From positions 62,001 to 126,000 of the forward strand of contig NZ_VCQU01000001.1 of assembly GCF_012932915.1 (NCBI RefSeq): 64,000 nucleotides of DNA, given 5' to 3'. Under the pieces are notes generated by a model, which saw nothing but the letters and a program-made list of their open reading frames with translations, searched no databases and was not told the origin of the DNA. Positions within the stretch are counted from its first letter, which is position 1; each line of letters opens with the position of its first letter. This DNA is from Antrihabitans stalactiti (GTDB lineage: Bacteria > Actinomycetota > Actinomycetes > Mycobacteriales > Mycobacteriaceae). The translations under genes were made by a program, and so were the position numbers. Below, in pieces: positions 13,110 through 21,551 of this stretch.

Positions 13110-13981
13110 GGTCGATCTGGAAGGGCTCCATCGCCTTCGGGCTGGTCAATGTCCCGGTCAAGGTTTACACCGCCACCGAGGACCACGACATCAAGTTCCA
13201 TCAGGTGCATGCCAAGGACGGCGGTCGGATCAAATACGACCGCGTATGCCAGGTCTGCGGTAAATCGGTGCAGTTCGCCGACATCGACAAGGCGTGGGAG
13301 TCGCCCGACGGTGACAGGGTGATCTTGACCGACACCGACTTCTCGAAGCTCCCCGCCGCCGAGAAGCACGAGATTCCGGTGCTGCAGTTCGTTCCCAACG
13401 AGCAACTCGATCCGATCCTGCTCGACAAGAGTTATTACCTCGAACCAGATTCGGCGACGCCGAAGGCCTATGTGCTGCTGGCGAAGACGCTCGAATCCAT
13501 CGACCAGACAGCACTCGTCCACTTCACCTTGCGCCAAAAGACGCGTCTCGCGGCGTTGCGCGTGCGCGACGGCGTGCTGGTCCTGCAGACGTTGCTATGG
13601 CCGGACGAGGTCAGGGCAGCCGAATTCTCTTCGCTCGACGGGGTCGCCGAGCCGAAGCCCGCGGAACTCAAGATGGCCGAGACGCTCGTCGAAAGCATGT
13701 CGGGCGACTTCGACCCGTCCGAATACACCGACGACTACCAGATCGAGCTCAAGAAGATGCTCGAAGACGCCGTCGAAGCCGGCGGCAAGGCCGTGATCCC
13801 CGCCGCCGAGGCGGAGGAGCAAGAAGAGGACGCCGAGGTCGTGGATCTCGTCGCCGCTCTGCAACGCAGCGTCGACGCCGCCGCGGCTGGCAAGAAGTCG
13901 TCGAGCGACTCGTCATCGAAGAAACCGGCCGCCAAGGCACCTGCCAAGAAGGCCGCCTCCCGCACCCGCAAGGGAGCCTGA
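13106..13981 (+). CDS. ku: Ku protein, bacterial non-homologous end joining
   Basis: Bacterial Ku, 291 residues, which as a homodimer rings DNA ends and recruits LigD. The start MRSIWKGSIAFGLVNVPVK is the Ku core signature, followed by the Cys pair region (YDRVCQVCGKSV). The C-terminal about 30 residues are lysine/serine/alanine-rich (SSKKPAAKAPAKKAAS), a DNA-binding extension seen in some actinobacterial Ku proteins. ATG 13106 overlaps the crtL stop (ATGA). No ligD gene is in the window. Co-transcription with a carotenoid gene is odd. The gene ends 10 bases before a 46-base palindrome. Confidence 0.95.
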   Translation: MRSIWKGSIAFGLVNVPVKVYTATEDHDIKFHQVHAKDGGRIKYDRVCQVCGKSVQFADIDKAWESPDGDRVILTDTDFSKLPAAEKHEIPVLQFVPNEQLDPILLDKSYYLEPDSATPKAYVLLAKTLESIDQTALVHFTLRQKTRLAALRVRDGVLVLQTLLWPDEVRAAEFSSLDGVAEPKPAELKMAETLVESMSGDFDPSEYTDDYQIELKKMLEDAVEAGGKAVIPAAEAEEQEEDAEVVDLVAALQRSVDAAAAGKKSSSDSSSKKPAAKAPAKKAASRTRKGA

Positions 13982-13991
13982 CCAACCACCC

Positions 13992-14037
13992 CTCGTGAGT
14001 CTTTTTGGAGTCCCTGGACTCCAAAAAGACTCACGAG
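13992..14037. repeat. Palindromic element, family A, copy 1
   Basis: 46 bases with perfect 22-base arms (13992-14013 and 14016-14037) around a CT centre; ends CTCGTGAGTC and GACTCACGAG. It fills the space between the convergent ku and lipoprotein genes, 10 and 4 bases from their stops, and fits a bidirectional terminator. Other copies: 38018, 41237, 42819, 57975. Confidence 0.9.
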
Positions 14038-14041
14038 CGTT

Positions 14042-14947
14042 TCAGCGGGCCGACAGTTCGAAGACTCGATTGTCGTCGGTCACGTAGATGTCGCCTGACG
14101 AGGAGACGGCGATGTCGTGGACGCCGTTGAGCGTTCCGGTGAACGGTATGAGCTCGCTCGGCGAGGTCGCATCTTTGTCGAACTTTGCCACTCGCAGTCC
14201 GCCTCGGTCGCTGTGTCCGAGGTCGACGACATACATTTCCCCGTTGTCGCGGAACGTCATTGCGACAGGGTCGGACAGGCCGGATAGTTTCGTCCGCGAC
14301 GTTTTATCACCTTCGAGCTTCGTGATGGTCAGTTCGTCGAAGGACCGGTAGAGGACGTAGATGTCGCCGTTCGGCGCCTGCCCGACGAGGTAGTCGTCGA
14401 ACACACTCGGGTTGTCGACCGACTCGGGTTTCGATGCGCCGGCCCGGACCACCTTGATGCCATCGTCGTAGAACGCGAACACGTCACCGTTGGCGTTGAC
14501 GGCCAGGTGGTCGGCGTTGTCGAAGGTCGAGAGGTCGAACGGCAGGACCTCCGGCGTCGACGCTCCATCCTTCAGCCGAAGCACCGCCGGTTTGCTCAAT
14601 TCGCCGGCAATGATGTCGCCGTTCGGGGCGAGCGTCATCGCGGAGATCGTGCCCAGGTCAGCGAACAGTTCGGTCTGGGTATCGGCACCCTCCTTCAGCG
14701 CCAGGATGCGGCCCTTCTTGTCATACGACCCGCTGTAGGTACCGCGGCGAAGATATGCGCCTGAGCCGATATCAGCGACGTACAGGTCGCCGTCACCGTC
14801 GACCGCAATACCCGAGACCGTGCTGTAAGCGGTCAGCGGAAGTTCCGTTTGCTTGTAACCGCCCGCCGATCCTTTGTCGTCATCGCTGCATCCCGTCATC
14901 GTGAACAGCACGCCCGCGACCAGCACGGCTCCCGTCTTCACTCGCAT
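14042..14947 (-). CDS. Beta-propeller (NHL-like) lipoprotein 1
   Basis: 301-residue predicted lipoprotein. The signal peptide (MRVKTGAVLVAGVLFTMTGC) ends in a lipobox with Cys20; MTGC is a slightly loose lipobox. The mature part repeats a motif of the type VDGDGDLYVADIG, APNGDIYVLYR, SSSGDIYVTDDNR about every 40-50 residues, which indicates an NHL/SMP30-like beta-propeller. It resembles the extracellular sensor of PknD-type kinases but has no kinase. ATG 14947 was chosen because it begins the signal peptide. It is a tandem paralogue of the next gene upstream (7 bases apart). Function unknown; likely a ligand- or wall-binding surface protein. Confidence 0.8.
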   Translation of the reverse strand: MRVKTGAVLVAGVLFTMTGCSDDDKGSAGGYKQTELPLTAYSTVSGIAVDGDGDLYVADIGSGAYLRRGTYSGSYDKKGRILALKEGADTQTELFADLGTISAMTLAPNGDIIAGELSKPAVLRLKDGASTPEVLPFDLSTFDNADHLAVNANGDVFAFYDDGIKVVRAGASKPESVDNPSVFDDYLVGQAPNGDIYVLYRSFDELTITKLEGDKTSRTKLSGLSDPVAMTFRDNGEMYVVDLGHSDRGGLRVAKFDKDATSPSELIPFTGTLNGVHDIAVSSSGDIYVTDDNRVFELSAR

Positions 14948-14954
14948 GATCGAC

Positions 14955-15848
14955 TCAATTCCTCGGCACTTCGAAGACTCGGTTGTCGTCGGTGACGTAG
15001 ATGTCACCGTCCGGACCGACCGCGATGTCGTGCCGGCCGTTCACCGTCCCATCGAACGGAATCTTCGTGAGCGACTTCTCCCCCGGGATGAAGACGAGCA
15101 CCTCCGGATCACCGCCATCGGTGGTCTCGGAACCCGTGACGTAGAGGTCGCCATTGCCACCTACCGCGAACGATTCGAAACCGGCGAAGTCAGGCGCGTC
15201 CAACTTGGTCGGTTCGGAGGCGCCCTTCGCCAACCGCCATAGTTGCGGTGTCTTGTCGCCCGACTTGGCATCTTTGTATTCCTGGCTCAGTACATACAGG
15301 TCACCCTCAGGGCCGAGCGCAATTGCGACGCGACCTTTGATCGCGGGGAACGGCAGCGGCTCGGGCTTCGCAGAACCCTTCCGCACCAGGAGAATCCGCT
15401 TCGACGACGCGATGTAGACATCTCCGTCTTCATTGACAGCGAGGTCGACCAGAAAGCTATCGTCCTCCGCGAACTCGATCGGCACGTCCGTCGGAGCCAA
15501 TGCCCCCTTCTCCAGCGACGCGACCTTCGGATAGACGAGACCGTAGAACGTGCCGTCACCACCACGCACCACGTCCGTGAACGAAGCAGGCACCGCAACC
15601 AACTCGCTCGGCTTGGCGGCATCTTTCGCCAAAGTCGTGACGTGCGTCCAAGAGGAACTGTTCTCGGGGCGATCGGCGGCCGCGACGTAAACCACCCCGT
15701 CGCCGTCGACGGCAATACCGCGCGACTCACCGATGAGTCCGAACGGAAGCTCCACCTGAGAGTTCGACGTGGCTTTGTCCTCTGCGCAGCCGTTGAGCGC
15801 GAGAGTCGAGGCCATCAGTACGACGGCTGCAAACGCGTTAGAACGCAT
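14955..15848 (-). CDS. Beta-propeller (NHL-like) lipoprotein 2
   Basis: 297-residue lipoprotein, paralogous to its downstream neighbour. Signal peptide MRSNAFAAVVLMASTLALNGC with lipobox LNGC (Cys21). Propeller repeats include VDGDGVVYVAA, NEDGDVYIASSKR, GPEGDLYVLSQE, GGNGDLYVTGS and GPDGDIYVTDDNRVFEV; the last is nearly identical in both paralogues, pointing to tandem duplication. Start ATG 15848. Divergent from a third propeller lipoprotein with a 118-base gap. No enzymatic residues can be recognised. Confidence 0.8.
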   Translation of the reverse strand: MRSNAFAAVVLMASTLALNGCAEDKATSNSQVELPFGLIGESRGIAVDGDGVVYVAAADRPENSSSWTHVTTLAKDAAKPSELVAVPASFTDVVRGGDGTFYGLVYPKVASLEKGALAPTDVPIEFAEDDSFLVDLAVNEDGDVYIASSKRILLVRKGSAKPEPLPFPAIKGRVAIALGPEGDLYVLSQEYKDAKSGDKTPQLWRLAKGASEPTKLDAPDFAGFESFAVGGNGDLYVTGSETTDGGDPEVLVFIPGEKSLTKIPFDGTVNGRHDIAVGPDGDIYVTDDNRVFEVPRN

Positions 15849-15966
15849 ATCGGCCCTACCTCGTCGACCATGGACAACCTTAATCAGAGCGCAAATCAAA
15901 TCCCACTACAAGCCCAACAGACTGGATAATGTTGATCTATCACTGCTGTTCGACGAGAGGCGCGCC

Positions 15967-16968
15967 ATGCAGCCCAAGGCGTTGGTGATCGTGGCCGCTA
16001 CGGTGCTCGCCGCGGCGTTGTCCGCAGGCTGTGGCACCGACAAGCCGGCGGATGACAAAGCGAAACCGAAGGCCGGGCCGACGGTAACCGCGACGATCGA
16101 CATCAAGGATTCCGTCTACGCCGTCGCCGTGGACCCGGATACCCACATCGCATACGCAACAGGCGTACTCGGTGACCTCATCTACGTCATCGACCCCGAA
16201 TCGCACAAGGTCACCGACACCATCTCGGTCGGTCAGACGCCGGTCGAGATCGCGATCGACCCTGAACGGCACACCTTGTACACCGCCAACCAGGGTGGCT
16301 CCACGGTCTCGGTCGTCGACATCGCGTCGAAGAAGGTCACGGCGACGATCCCGGTCGACGGCTATCCCGTCGACGTCGCCGTCGATGCGGCGACCCACAC
16401 GGTGTACGTCGTCAGCGGCGGGTCGATCATCGTGATCGATCCCGAGACGGCGAAGGTCACCGACACCATCGCCCTCGGGGACAAAACACAGTTCCAACAC
16501 CTGACTGTCGATGCCGACACCCACACGATCTACCTCGCCAACGGTGGCGACAACGCAGTGGTGGCGGTCGACGTGGCTGCTCGCACTGCAACGGCGACCG
16601 TTGTTCTCGGCTCCAACGAGCAGCCGCAATCTATCACGATCGACTCGCACAACCACGCGGTCTACGCAGCGACCTTTCAAGGCGCCGTCGCGGTCATAGA
16701 CACGAAGACGCGCACGCTGACAGGGCTCATCCGGGTCGGCAACGAACCCAAATCCACTGCGCTGGATGCAAAGTCGAACACATTGCTCGTCGCCAACGAT
16801 GAAGACAAGACTGTCATGATCATCGATCTCGAAAAGCGAGAGATCACCCAAACGATTGCCATCGGCAAGGGCATCTTGGATCTCGCGATCGATCCCGGGA
16901 CGCAGGTCGCCTATGCGACAAATGGTGGTGACGGAGCCGTCACCGTCATCGACCTTGCCAATCGTTGA
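15967..16968 (+). CDS. YVTN-type beta-propeller lipoprotein
   Basis: 333-residue lipoprotein. Signal peptide ends at LSAGC (Cys19), then a short Asp/Lys-rich linker. The rest is a seven-bladed YVTN-type propeller with repeats such as VDPDTHIAYATGVLGDLIYVID, IDPERHTLYTANQGGSTVSV and VDADTHTIYLANGGDNAV, each about 42 residues. These proteins are surface binders in bacteria and archaea; ligand unknown. Start ATG 15967. Its last 23 bases overlap, antisense, the 3' end of a zinc-finger anti-sigma gene. Distinct in repeat type from the two NHL-like lipoproteins opposite. Confidence 0.8.
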   Translation: MQPKALVIVAATVLAAALSAGCGTDKPADDKAKPKAGPTVTATIDIKDSVYAVAVDPDTHIAYATGVLGDLIYVIDPESHKVTDTISVGQTPVEIAIDPERHTLYTANQGGSTVSVVDIASKKVTATIPVDGYPVDVAVDAATHTVYVVSGGSIIVIDPETAKVTDTIALGDKTQFQHLTVDADTHTIYLANGGDNAVVAVDVAARTATATVVLGSNEQPQSITIDSHNHAVYAATFQGAVAVIDTKTRTLTGLIRVGNEPKSTALDAKSNTLLVANDEDKTVMIIDLEKREITQTIAIGKGILDLAIDPGTQVAYATNGGDGAVTVIDLANR

Positions 16969-17191
16969 AAGCGCTGAGCAATCGCGCGCGAAATACCGGG
17001 TCGAGCGTTTCCGACCGCAGTTCTGCGAGCGAGCCGGTGGTCCGTCGAACTTGTTCCAGGTAATTCGCGCACCCTTCACACACCGTCAGGTGCGCTTCGA
17101 AGTCCTCCTTCGTCTGTGGGTCGAGCGCATCCTCGAGATACGCGGTCACCAATTCGACGACATCGACGCAATCCATATCCCGTGCAGTCAC
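16946..17191 (-). CDS. Mini zinc-finger (zf-HC2) anti-sigma protein A
   Basis: Small protein of 81 residues (76 if ATG 17176 is used) with the zf-HC2 fold of ZAS anti-sigma factors: an N-terminal Cys (MDCVDVVELVTAYLEDAL) and HLTVCEGCANYLEQ, the H-x3-C-x2-C zinc site. It has no transmembrane helix, so it is a soluble anti-sigma domain. The GTG at 17191 overlaps the sigma stop (GTGA), implying translational coupling and roughly equal synthesis with its partner. By family it binds the sigma factor and releases it on a redox or other signal. Confidence 0.8.
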   Translation of the reverse strand: MTARDMDCVDVVELVTAYLEDALDPQTKEDFEAHLTVCEGCANYLEQVRRTTGSLAELRSETLDPVFRARLLSAFNDWQGR

Positions 17192-17814
17192 ACGCGCACC
17201 TCGAGATATTCCGCGAGCGACTCTCGGATACGCGCCCGACCGCGATGTAGAAGTACGCGCTGATTCGCTGCAGTCAGCGACAACAGCGCACAGACTTCGT
17301 CCGAATCGAGGCCGAGAACATCCCGCAAAGCCACGACCACGCGTTGCTTTTCGGGCAACCGATCCAGCTCGCGACGGGTCAATTCCAGCACTTCCGAACC
17401 CAGGACAGAACCCTCGGGAGTCTCCGGCCACGGTGTCGGCGGGGTCTCCCAATGACCAGGCCACTCAGGATCCGTGCCAGGACGGAATCGGGACGGATCA
17501 ACCGTCGCCCCACCGGGATACGGTGCCTGGTCACGCTGATCGCGAATGCCACGACTCTTGGCGATGTTGACGAGGACCTTGAACAACCAGGTCCGCAATG
17601 TCGACCGCCCTTCGAAGCGATCAATTCCTTTCACGAGCGCAATCCACGTTTCTTGGACGACGTCTTCGGCCACTTCGTGACTGGCCACATAACCACGCGC
17701 GACACGCAACATCATCGGAGTATGCACCTCGACCAATTCGGCGAATGCTGACTCGTCGCCGGCGCGCAAACGGTCGATCAATTGCTGCTCGGGTTGGCCC
17801 GCAGCCATATCCAT
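17188..17814 (-). CDS. ECF-type RNA polymerase sigma factor
   Basis: 208-residue sigma-70 family protein with only regions 2 and 4, hence ECF type. Region 2 is seen in VVQETWIALVKGIDRFEGRS (about residues 50-70, then LRTWLFKVLVNIAKSR); region 4 in LDRLPEKQRVVVALRDVLGL and the following helix-turn-helix (SDEVCALLSLTAANQRVLLHRGR). ATG 17814 follows GGAG by 6 bases. The linker is Pro/Gly/Trp-rich. It sits between two small zf-HC2 genes on the same strand. Target promoters are unknown; the neighbouring lipoproteins and the divergent lipid operon are candidates. Confidence 0.9.
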   Translation of the reverse strand: MDMAAGQPEQQLIDRLRAGDESAFAELVEVHTPMMLRVARGYVASHEVAEDVVQETWIALVKGIDRFEGRSTLRTWLFKVLVNIAKSRGIRDQRDQAPYPGGATVDPSRFRPGTDPEWPGHWETPPTPWPETPEGSVLGSEVLELTRRELDRLPEKQRVVVALRDVLGLDSDEVCALLSLTAANQRVLLHRGRARIRESLAEYLEVRV

Positions 17815-17907
17815 CCGCAACTCCGCTCGTCTCGCCCCGCAGATAACGCTACTCACTTGCGGCCCCATCGACGGGAAACGTCACGACTGCGTAATCATTG
17901 TCGGCGG

Positions 17908-18099
17908 TCATTGCGCGCGCCTGAACAACGTCGCCAGCGTCGCGACCGTCCGCCGCATTTGGTCCAGATAATTCGCGCAGGGTGGGCACACGCGAAGGTG
18001 CTCCTCGAATGCATTTCGGTCGCGCGACGACAGCGCTCCCTCGAGGTGGTCGGTGACCAGCTCGACGAAGTTTGCGCAGTGAATCCTTTTGCGACGCAC
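17908..18099 (-). CDS. Mini zinc-finger (zf-HC2) anti-sigma protein B
   Basis: 63-residue zf-HC2 protein with GTG start at 18099. It resembles the protein downstream of the sigma gene (IHCANFVELVTDHLEGAL, then HLRVCPPCANYLDQMRRT), with the same Cys ... H-x3-C-x2-C ligand set and no membrane segment. It lies 93 bases upstream of the sigma gene on the same strand. Two paralogous anti-sigma domains flanking one sigma factor is unusual; they may respond to different signals or act as a heteromeric sink. Another reading frame over the same bases gives a Cys-containing peptide but no recognisable domain. Confidence 0.7.
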   Translation of the reverse strand: MRRKRIHCANFVELVTDHLEGALSSRDRNAFEEHLRVCPPCANYLDQMRRTVATLATLFRRAQ

Positions 18100-18219
18100 T
18101 TTGCACAGTGCATCGCGAAGGCTTCGGCGTTACAGCAGATCCCGGGTGCTTGACCCCCTAAGCTGCCCAATGGAGACTGGCGAGCGAGTGATCTACCTCA
18201 TAGGCGAGGGGCGAAGGCA

Positions 18220-20109
18220 ATGAGTCTTGGTGAACGGTTGGCTATTGCCGACAATCTCGACCGCGTTCACGCGCGCAAAGCGCTGCAACGCGTCGGCATT
18301 TTCGGCGAAGCGACTTCAGCCCTACCAACTGATCGACCCGAAGTCGCCGAATTGCTCGCCGACGACACCTTCGCCGCCGGTCTCGAGGCCCTTGCACGTA
18401 AGTACAACCTCGAGCTCGACGACGTCAAGGCCGATGCCGCGGCGTATTTGCGCGAGATGTCGGCGGTTCATTCCGACCGCGCAGGCAAGATGTGGGAACG
18501 GTTCGGCGGCTGGCTGAATCGTGCGCACGACATCGTCGTCGACGAGGAGGAAGCGCGTCGGTTGCGCGGACTGAGCAAGAAGCATTCGCTGCTCTTCCTG
18601 TTCTCGCACCGGTCATATCTGGATGGGTTCATCCTGCCCGTCACCCTTGCGGCGCACGGCATTTCGGCGCCGTTCACGATGGGTGGCGCCAACCTCAACT
18701 TCTTCCCATTCGGTGCCATCGCCAGCCGCACCGGGGTCGTCTTCATCCGTCGTTCCACTTCCGATCTTCCGGTGTATCGGCTGGCGTTGCGGTCCTACAT
18801 CGGTCAGCTGATCCGCAATCGCCAGAATCTGTGTTGGTCGATCGAGGGCGGCCGCACGCGGACCGGCAAACTTCGCCCACCGGTCTACGGCATCCTGCGC
18901 TACGTTGCCGACGCGGTCGAAGCGTCGACGGGTCCGGACGCGCTCATCGTTCCGGTCTCGTTCGTTTACGAACAATTGCACGAGGTCAGCATGATGACCT
19001 CCGAAGCTCGCGGTGGGAATAAGCGCCCCGAAGACCTGCGCTGGCTGGTGAATTTTGCGCGATCGCAAGGCGAGCACCTCGGGCGCGCCTACCTGGATTT
19101 CGGTACGCCGATTCCCGTCCGCGAACGACTGGCCGAGTTGCGTGGTGAAGACCCCGACGGTGCCCACATCGTCGAACGAATTGCGCTCGATACCTGCCAT
19201 CGCATCAATCGCGCCACACCCGTCACCGCGACGGCAATCGTCTGCGTCGCGATGCTCGCCGCCGACCGTGCACTCAGCCTCGACGAGGTGCTGGGCACGG
19301 TCTCGCCGCTGGCGCGCTACATCGAGCGACGGCAGTGGCAGGTCGCCGGTGCACTGAATCTGACCGACCGCGCGACCGTCCGGCGAACCCTCCAGGAGCT
19401 GGTGTCGTCCGGCGTGCTCACCAGTTACGAGGGTGGCACAGAGACGATTTGGGACATCGGCCCGCAGAAACACCTCGTGGCCGCGTTCTACCGCAATACG
19501 GCAGTGCACATCCTCGTCGACCGGTCGATCGGCGAGCTGGCCTTGGTCGCCGCGACCGAAAGCGACAACGGCGCGCGAGCAGCACTCGACGAGACGCTTC
19601 GGTTGCGCGACCTCCTGAAGTTCGACTTCTTCTTCTCCTCGCGACCCGATTTCGCCGAGGAGATGCGGACCGAACTCGCGACGATCGATGCCGATGCCGC
19701 CGCCCGCATCGACAAATTCGATGCCGAGGAGGCGCGCATCTGGCTGGAGAAGGGCAAACCGCTCATCGCGCATCTGGTCCTTCGGCCGTATCTCGACGCG
19801 TATCACGTCGTTGCCGATCGACTTGCCGCGCTGGAGGACGACGATGAATTCGACGAGAAGCAATTCCTCGACGAATGCCTTCGCGTCGGCAAGCAATGGG
19901 CGATGCAGAAGCGGATCGCCAGCGAGGAATCCGTCTCGCTCGAATTGTTCAAACCGGCGCTGCGGCTGGCCCGCCATCGTGGTTTGGTCGAGTCCACTGC
20001 ACCCGAACTAGCAAAGCGCAGAACGGAATTCGCGAGCGAACTGGCCGAGACCGTGCGGCAGGTCAATCAGGTCGCCGCGATGTCGCAAGCACACACTGGA
20101 CGGTCATGA
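18220..20109 (+). CDS. plsB: Glycerol-3-phosphate acyltransferase (PlsB family)
   Basis: 629-residue PlsB-family enzyme making lysophosphatidic acid from glycerol-3-phosphate and acyl-CoA/ACP, the first step of phospholipid and TAG synthesis. The HX4D catalytic motif is HRSYLD (His130, Asp135); block III is IEGGRTRTGKLRPP. The C-terminal half is helical and lacks a second catalytic site, as in mycobacterial PlsB1/PlsB2 (about 620-790 residues). ATG 18220 is preceded by GAGGGGCGAAGG. It begins a four-gene lipid operon that recalls Rv2482c-Rv2485c; its stop overlaps the next start by 4 bases. Confidence 0.92.
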   Translation: MSLGERLAIADNLDRVHARKALQRVGIFGEATSALPTDRPEVAELLADDTFAAGLEALARKYNLELDDVKADAAAYLREMSAVHSDRAGKMWERFGGWLNRAHDIVVDEEEARRLRGLSKKHSLLFLFSHRSYLDGFILPVTLAAHGISAPFTMGGANLNFFPFGAIASRTGVVFIRRSTSDLPVYRLALRSYIGQLIRNRQNLCWSIEGGRTRTGKLRPPVYGILRYVADAVEASTGPDALIVPVSFVYEQLHEVSMMTSEARGGNKRPEDLRWLVNFARSQGEHLGRAYLDFGTPIPVRERLAELRGEDPDGAHIVERIALDTCHRINRATPVTATAIVCVAMLAADRALSLDEVLGTVSPLARYIERRQWQVAGALNLTDRATVRRTLQELVSSGVLTSYEGGTETIWDIGPQKHLVAAFYRNTAVHILVDRSIGELALVAATESDNGARAALDETLRLRDLLKFDFFFSSRPDFAEEMRTELATIDADAAARIDKFDAEEARIWLEKGKPLIAHLVLRPYLDAYHVVADRLAALEDDDEFDEKQFLDECLRVGKQWAMQKRIASEESVSLELFKPALRLARHRGLVESTAPELAKRRTEFASELAETVRQVNQVAAMSQAHTGRS

Positions 20110-21539
20110 CAACAGTCGACGAGGTGATCAAGGCGGTCGAGGCTGGACCGTCGGGTCCGCGGATCGGTGCTTTTTTCGACCTGGACGGCACGCTGGTCCA
20201 GGGCTACACGGCAGGCACCTTCTACTCCGAATGGGTGCGACGCGGTCAGCTCGCACCGGGCGATCTCGCGAAGATGCTTATTTCCGCGATCGACGGTAGC
20301 GCCCTCGGCGGCGATCCGAAGAAGATCACCGGTGGCGCGCTGTCAGCGTTGAAGGGGCGCAACGCCGACGAGCAGATCGAAATGGGTGAGCGGCTGTTCG
20401 TCCAGAAGATCGCGGGCACGATTCGCCCGGAGGCTAGACAACTGGTCCGAGCGCATCTGCGCAAGGGCCACACGGTTGCCGTTGCCTCGGCCGCGACGCG
20501 TGCCCAGATCGAGCCGCTGGCAAGGGATCTGGGCATAAGCGAGGTCTTGTGTACCGAGCTCGGCGTCGCGAACGGCATCTTCACCGGCGAATCGCCTACT
20601 GGGATTCTCTGGGGTGAGGGGAAGGCAAGTGCGGTCCGAAAGTACGCGCGCACCAAGCAACTCGACCTCCGGGCCAGCCACGCGTACGCCAACGGCCAGG
20701 AAGACATCGCCTTCCTCGCATCGGTCGGCCATCCCAACGCGCTGAATCCGCATCCGGCATTGCGCCAGGCCGCCGCAGACTACGGCTGGCCTGTCCTCAA
20801 TCTGCGCGAACCGCGCTCCCCCGGGCTGCGGTCCTACCTCGGTACGGTCGGCATGCTGGTCGGACTGAACGCGGGGTTCGGGGTCGGTGCCGCTGTCGGA
20901 CTCCTCAACCGCGATCGCCAGCGTGGCGCGAACGCGGCGATCTCGGTCGGTACCGACATCGGGCTGAAACTCGCCGGCATCTCACTCGACGTCATCGGCG
21001 AGCACAACTTGACCAAGGCGCGTCCGGCGATCTTCATCGGCAACCACACCAGCGCGCTCGACCCCGTCATCGTGTTCGCGCTCCTGCGCCGCGACATCAC
21101 CGCTGTCGGCAAGATCGAGGCCAAGAACGACCCGCGGACAATACTTTTCAACACCCTTCTCGCGCCCGCATTCGTCGACCGAGGCAACACGGCACAGGCT
21201 CGTGCCGCCTTGGACAAAGTTGTCGAACGGGTGAAGGACGGTACCTCGATCGTGATCTTCCCGGAGGGGACACGGACTCCGACGCCGGTACTTGCGCCGT
21301 TCAAGAAGGGCGCGTTCCACATGGCGATGCAGGCAGGTGTGCCGATCGTTCCGATCGTGCTGCGCAACGCTGGGGAACTGATGTGGCGTCAATCGGCGGT
21401 AGTAAACCCAGGGACCGTCGAAGTCTGTGTGCTGGACCCGATCCCGACCGACGAGTGGACCGTCGAGACGCTCGATCAGAGGGTGGCGGAAGTGCGACAA
21501 CTTTTCGCCGACACGCTGGACAAGTGGCCGGAAAGATAA
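20106..21539 (+). CDS. plsC: HAD-IB phosphatase / 1-acylglycerol-3-P acyltransferase fusion
   Basis: 477-residue two-domain protein. The N-terminal HAD-IB (SerB-like) hydrolase has FFDLDGTLV with Asp25 and Asp27, and motif III/IV near HAYANGQEDIAFLASVG. A short hydrophobic linker (about residues 240-265) precedes the C-terminal PlsC domain with NHTSALD (His314, Asp319) and FPEGTRTPT. The fusion matches Rv2483c. Likely reactions: acylation of lysophosphatidate to phosphatidate; the HAD domain could remove a phosphate on the way to diacylglycerol, but its substrate is not established. ATG 20106 overlaps the plsB stop. Confidence 0.9.
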   Translation: MTTVDEVIKAVEAGPSGPRIGAFFDLDGTLVQGYTAGTFYSEWVRRGQLAPGDLAKMLISAIDGSALGGDPKKITGGALSALKGRNADEQIEMGERLFVQKIAGTIRPEARQLVRAHLRKGHTVAVASAATRAQIEPLARDLGISEVLCTELGVANGIFTGESPTGILWGEGKASAVRKYARTKQLDLRASHAYANGQEDIAFLASVGHPNALNPHPALRQAAADYGWPVLNLREPRSPGLRSYLGTVGMLVGLNAGFGVGAAVGLLNRDRQRGANAAISVGTDIGLKLAGISLDVIGEHNLTKARPAIFIGNHTSALDPVIVFALLRRDITAVGKIEAKNDPRTILFNTLLAPAFVDRGNTAQARAALDKVVERVKDGTSIVIFPEGTRTPTPVLAPFKKGAFHMAMQAGVPIVPIVLRNAGELMWRQSAVVNPGTVEVCVLDPIPTDEWTVETLDQRVAEVRQLFADTLDKWPER

Positions 21540-21551
21540 GGTGCTGGCGCG

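Noticed and set aside
13735-14034. Small open frames beginning MSLFGVQGL/MSLFGVPGL at the family A palindromes (also near 37668, 41240, 42654, 57553)
   Set aside because: The identical starts come from reading the repeat itself; the rest is antisense to real genes. They are artefacts of the palindrome.
17849-18106. Alternative frame over the upstream zinc-finger gene
   Set aside because: Lacks the Cys/His zinc pattern, which is intact in the frame 17908-18099.
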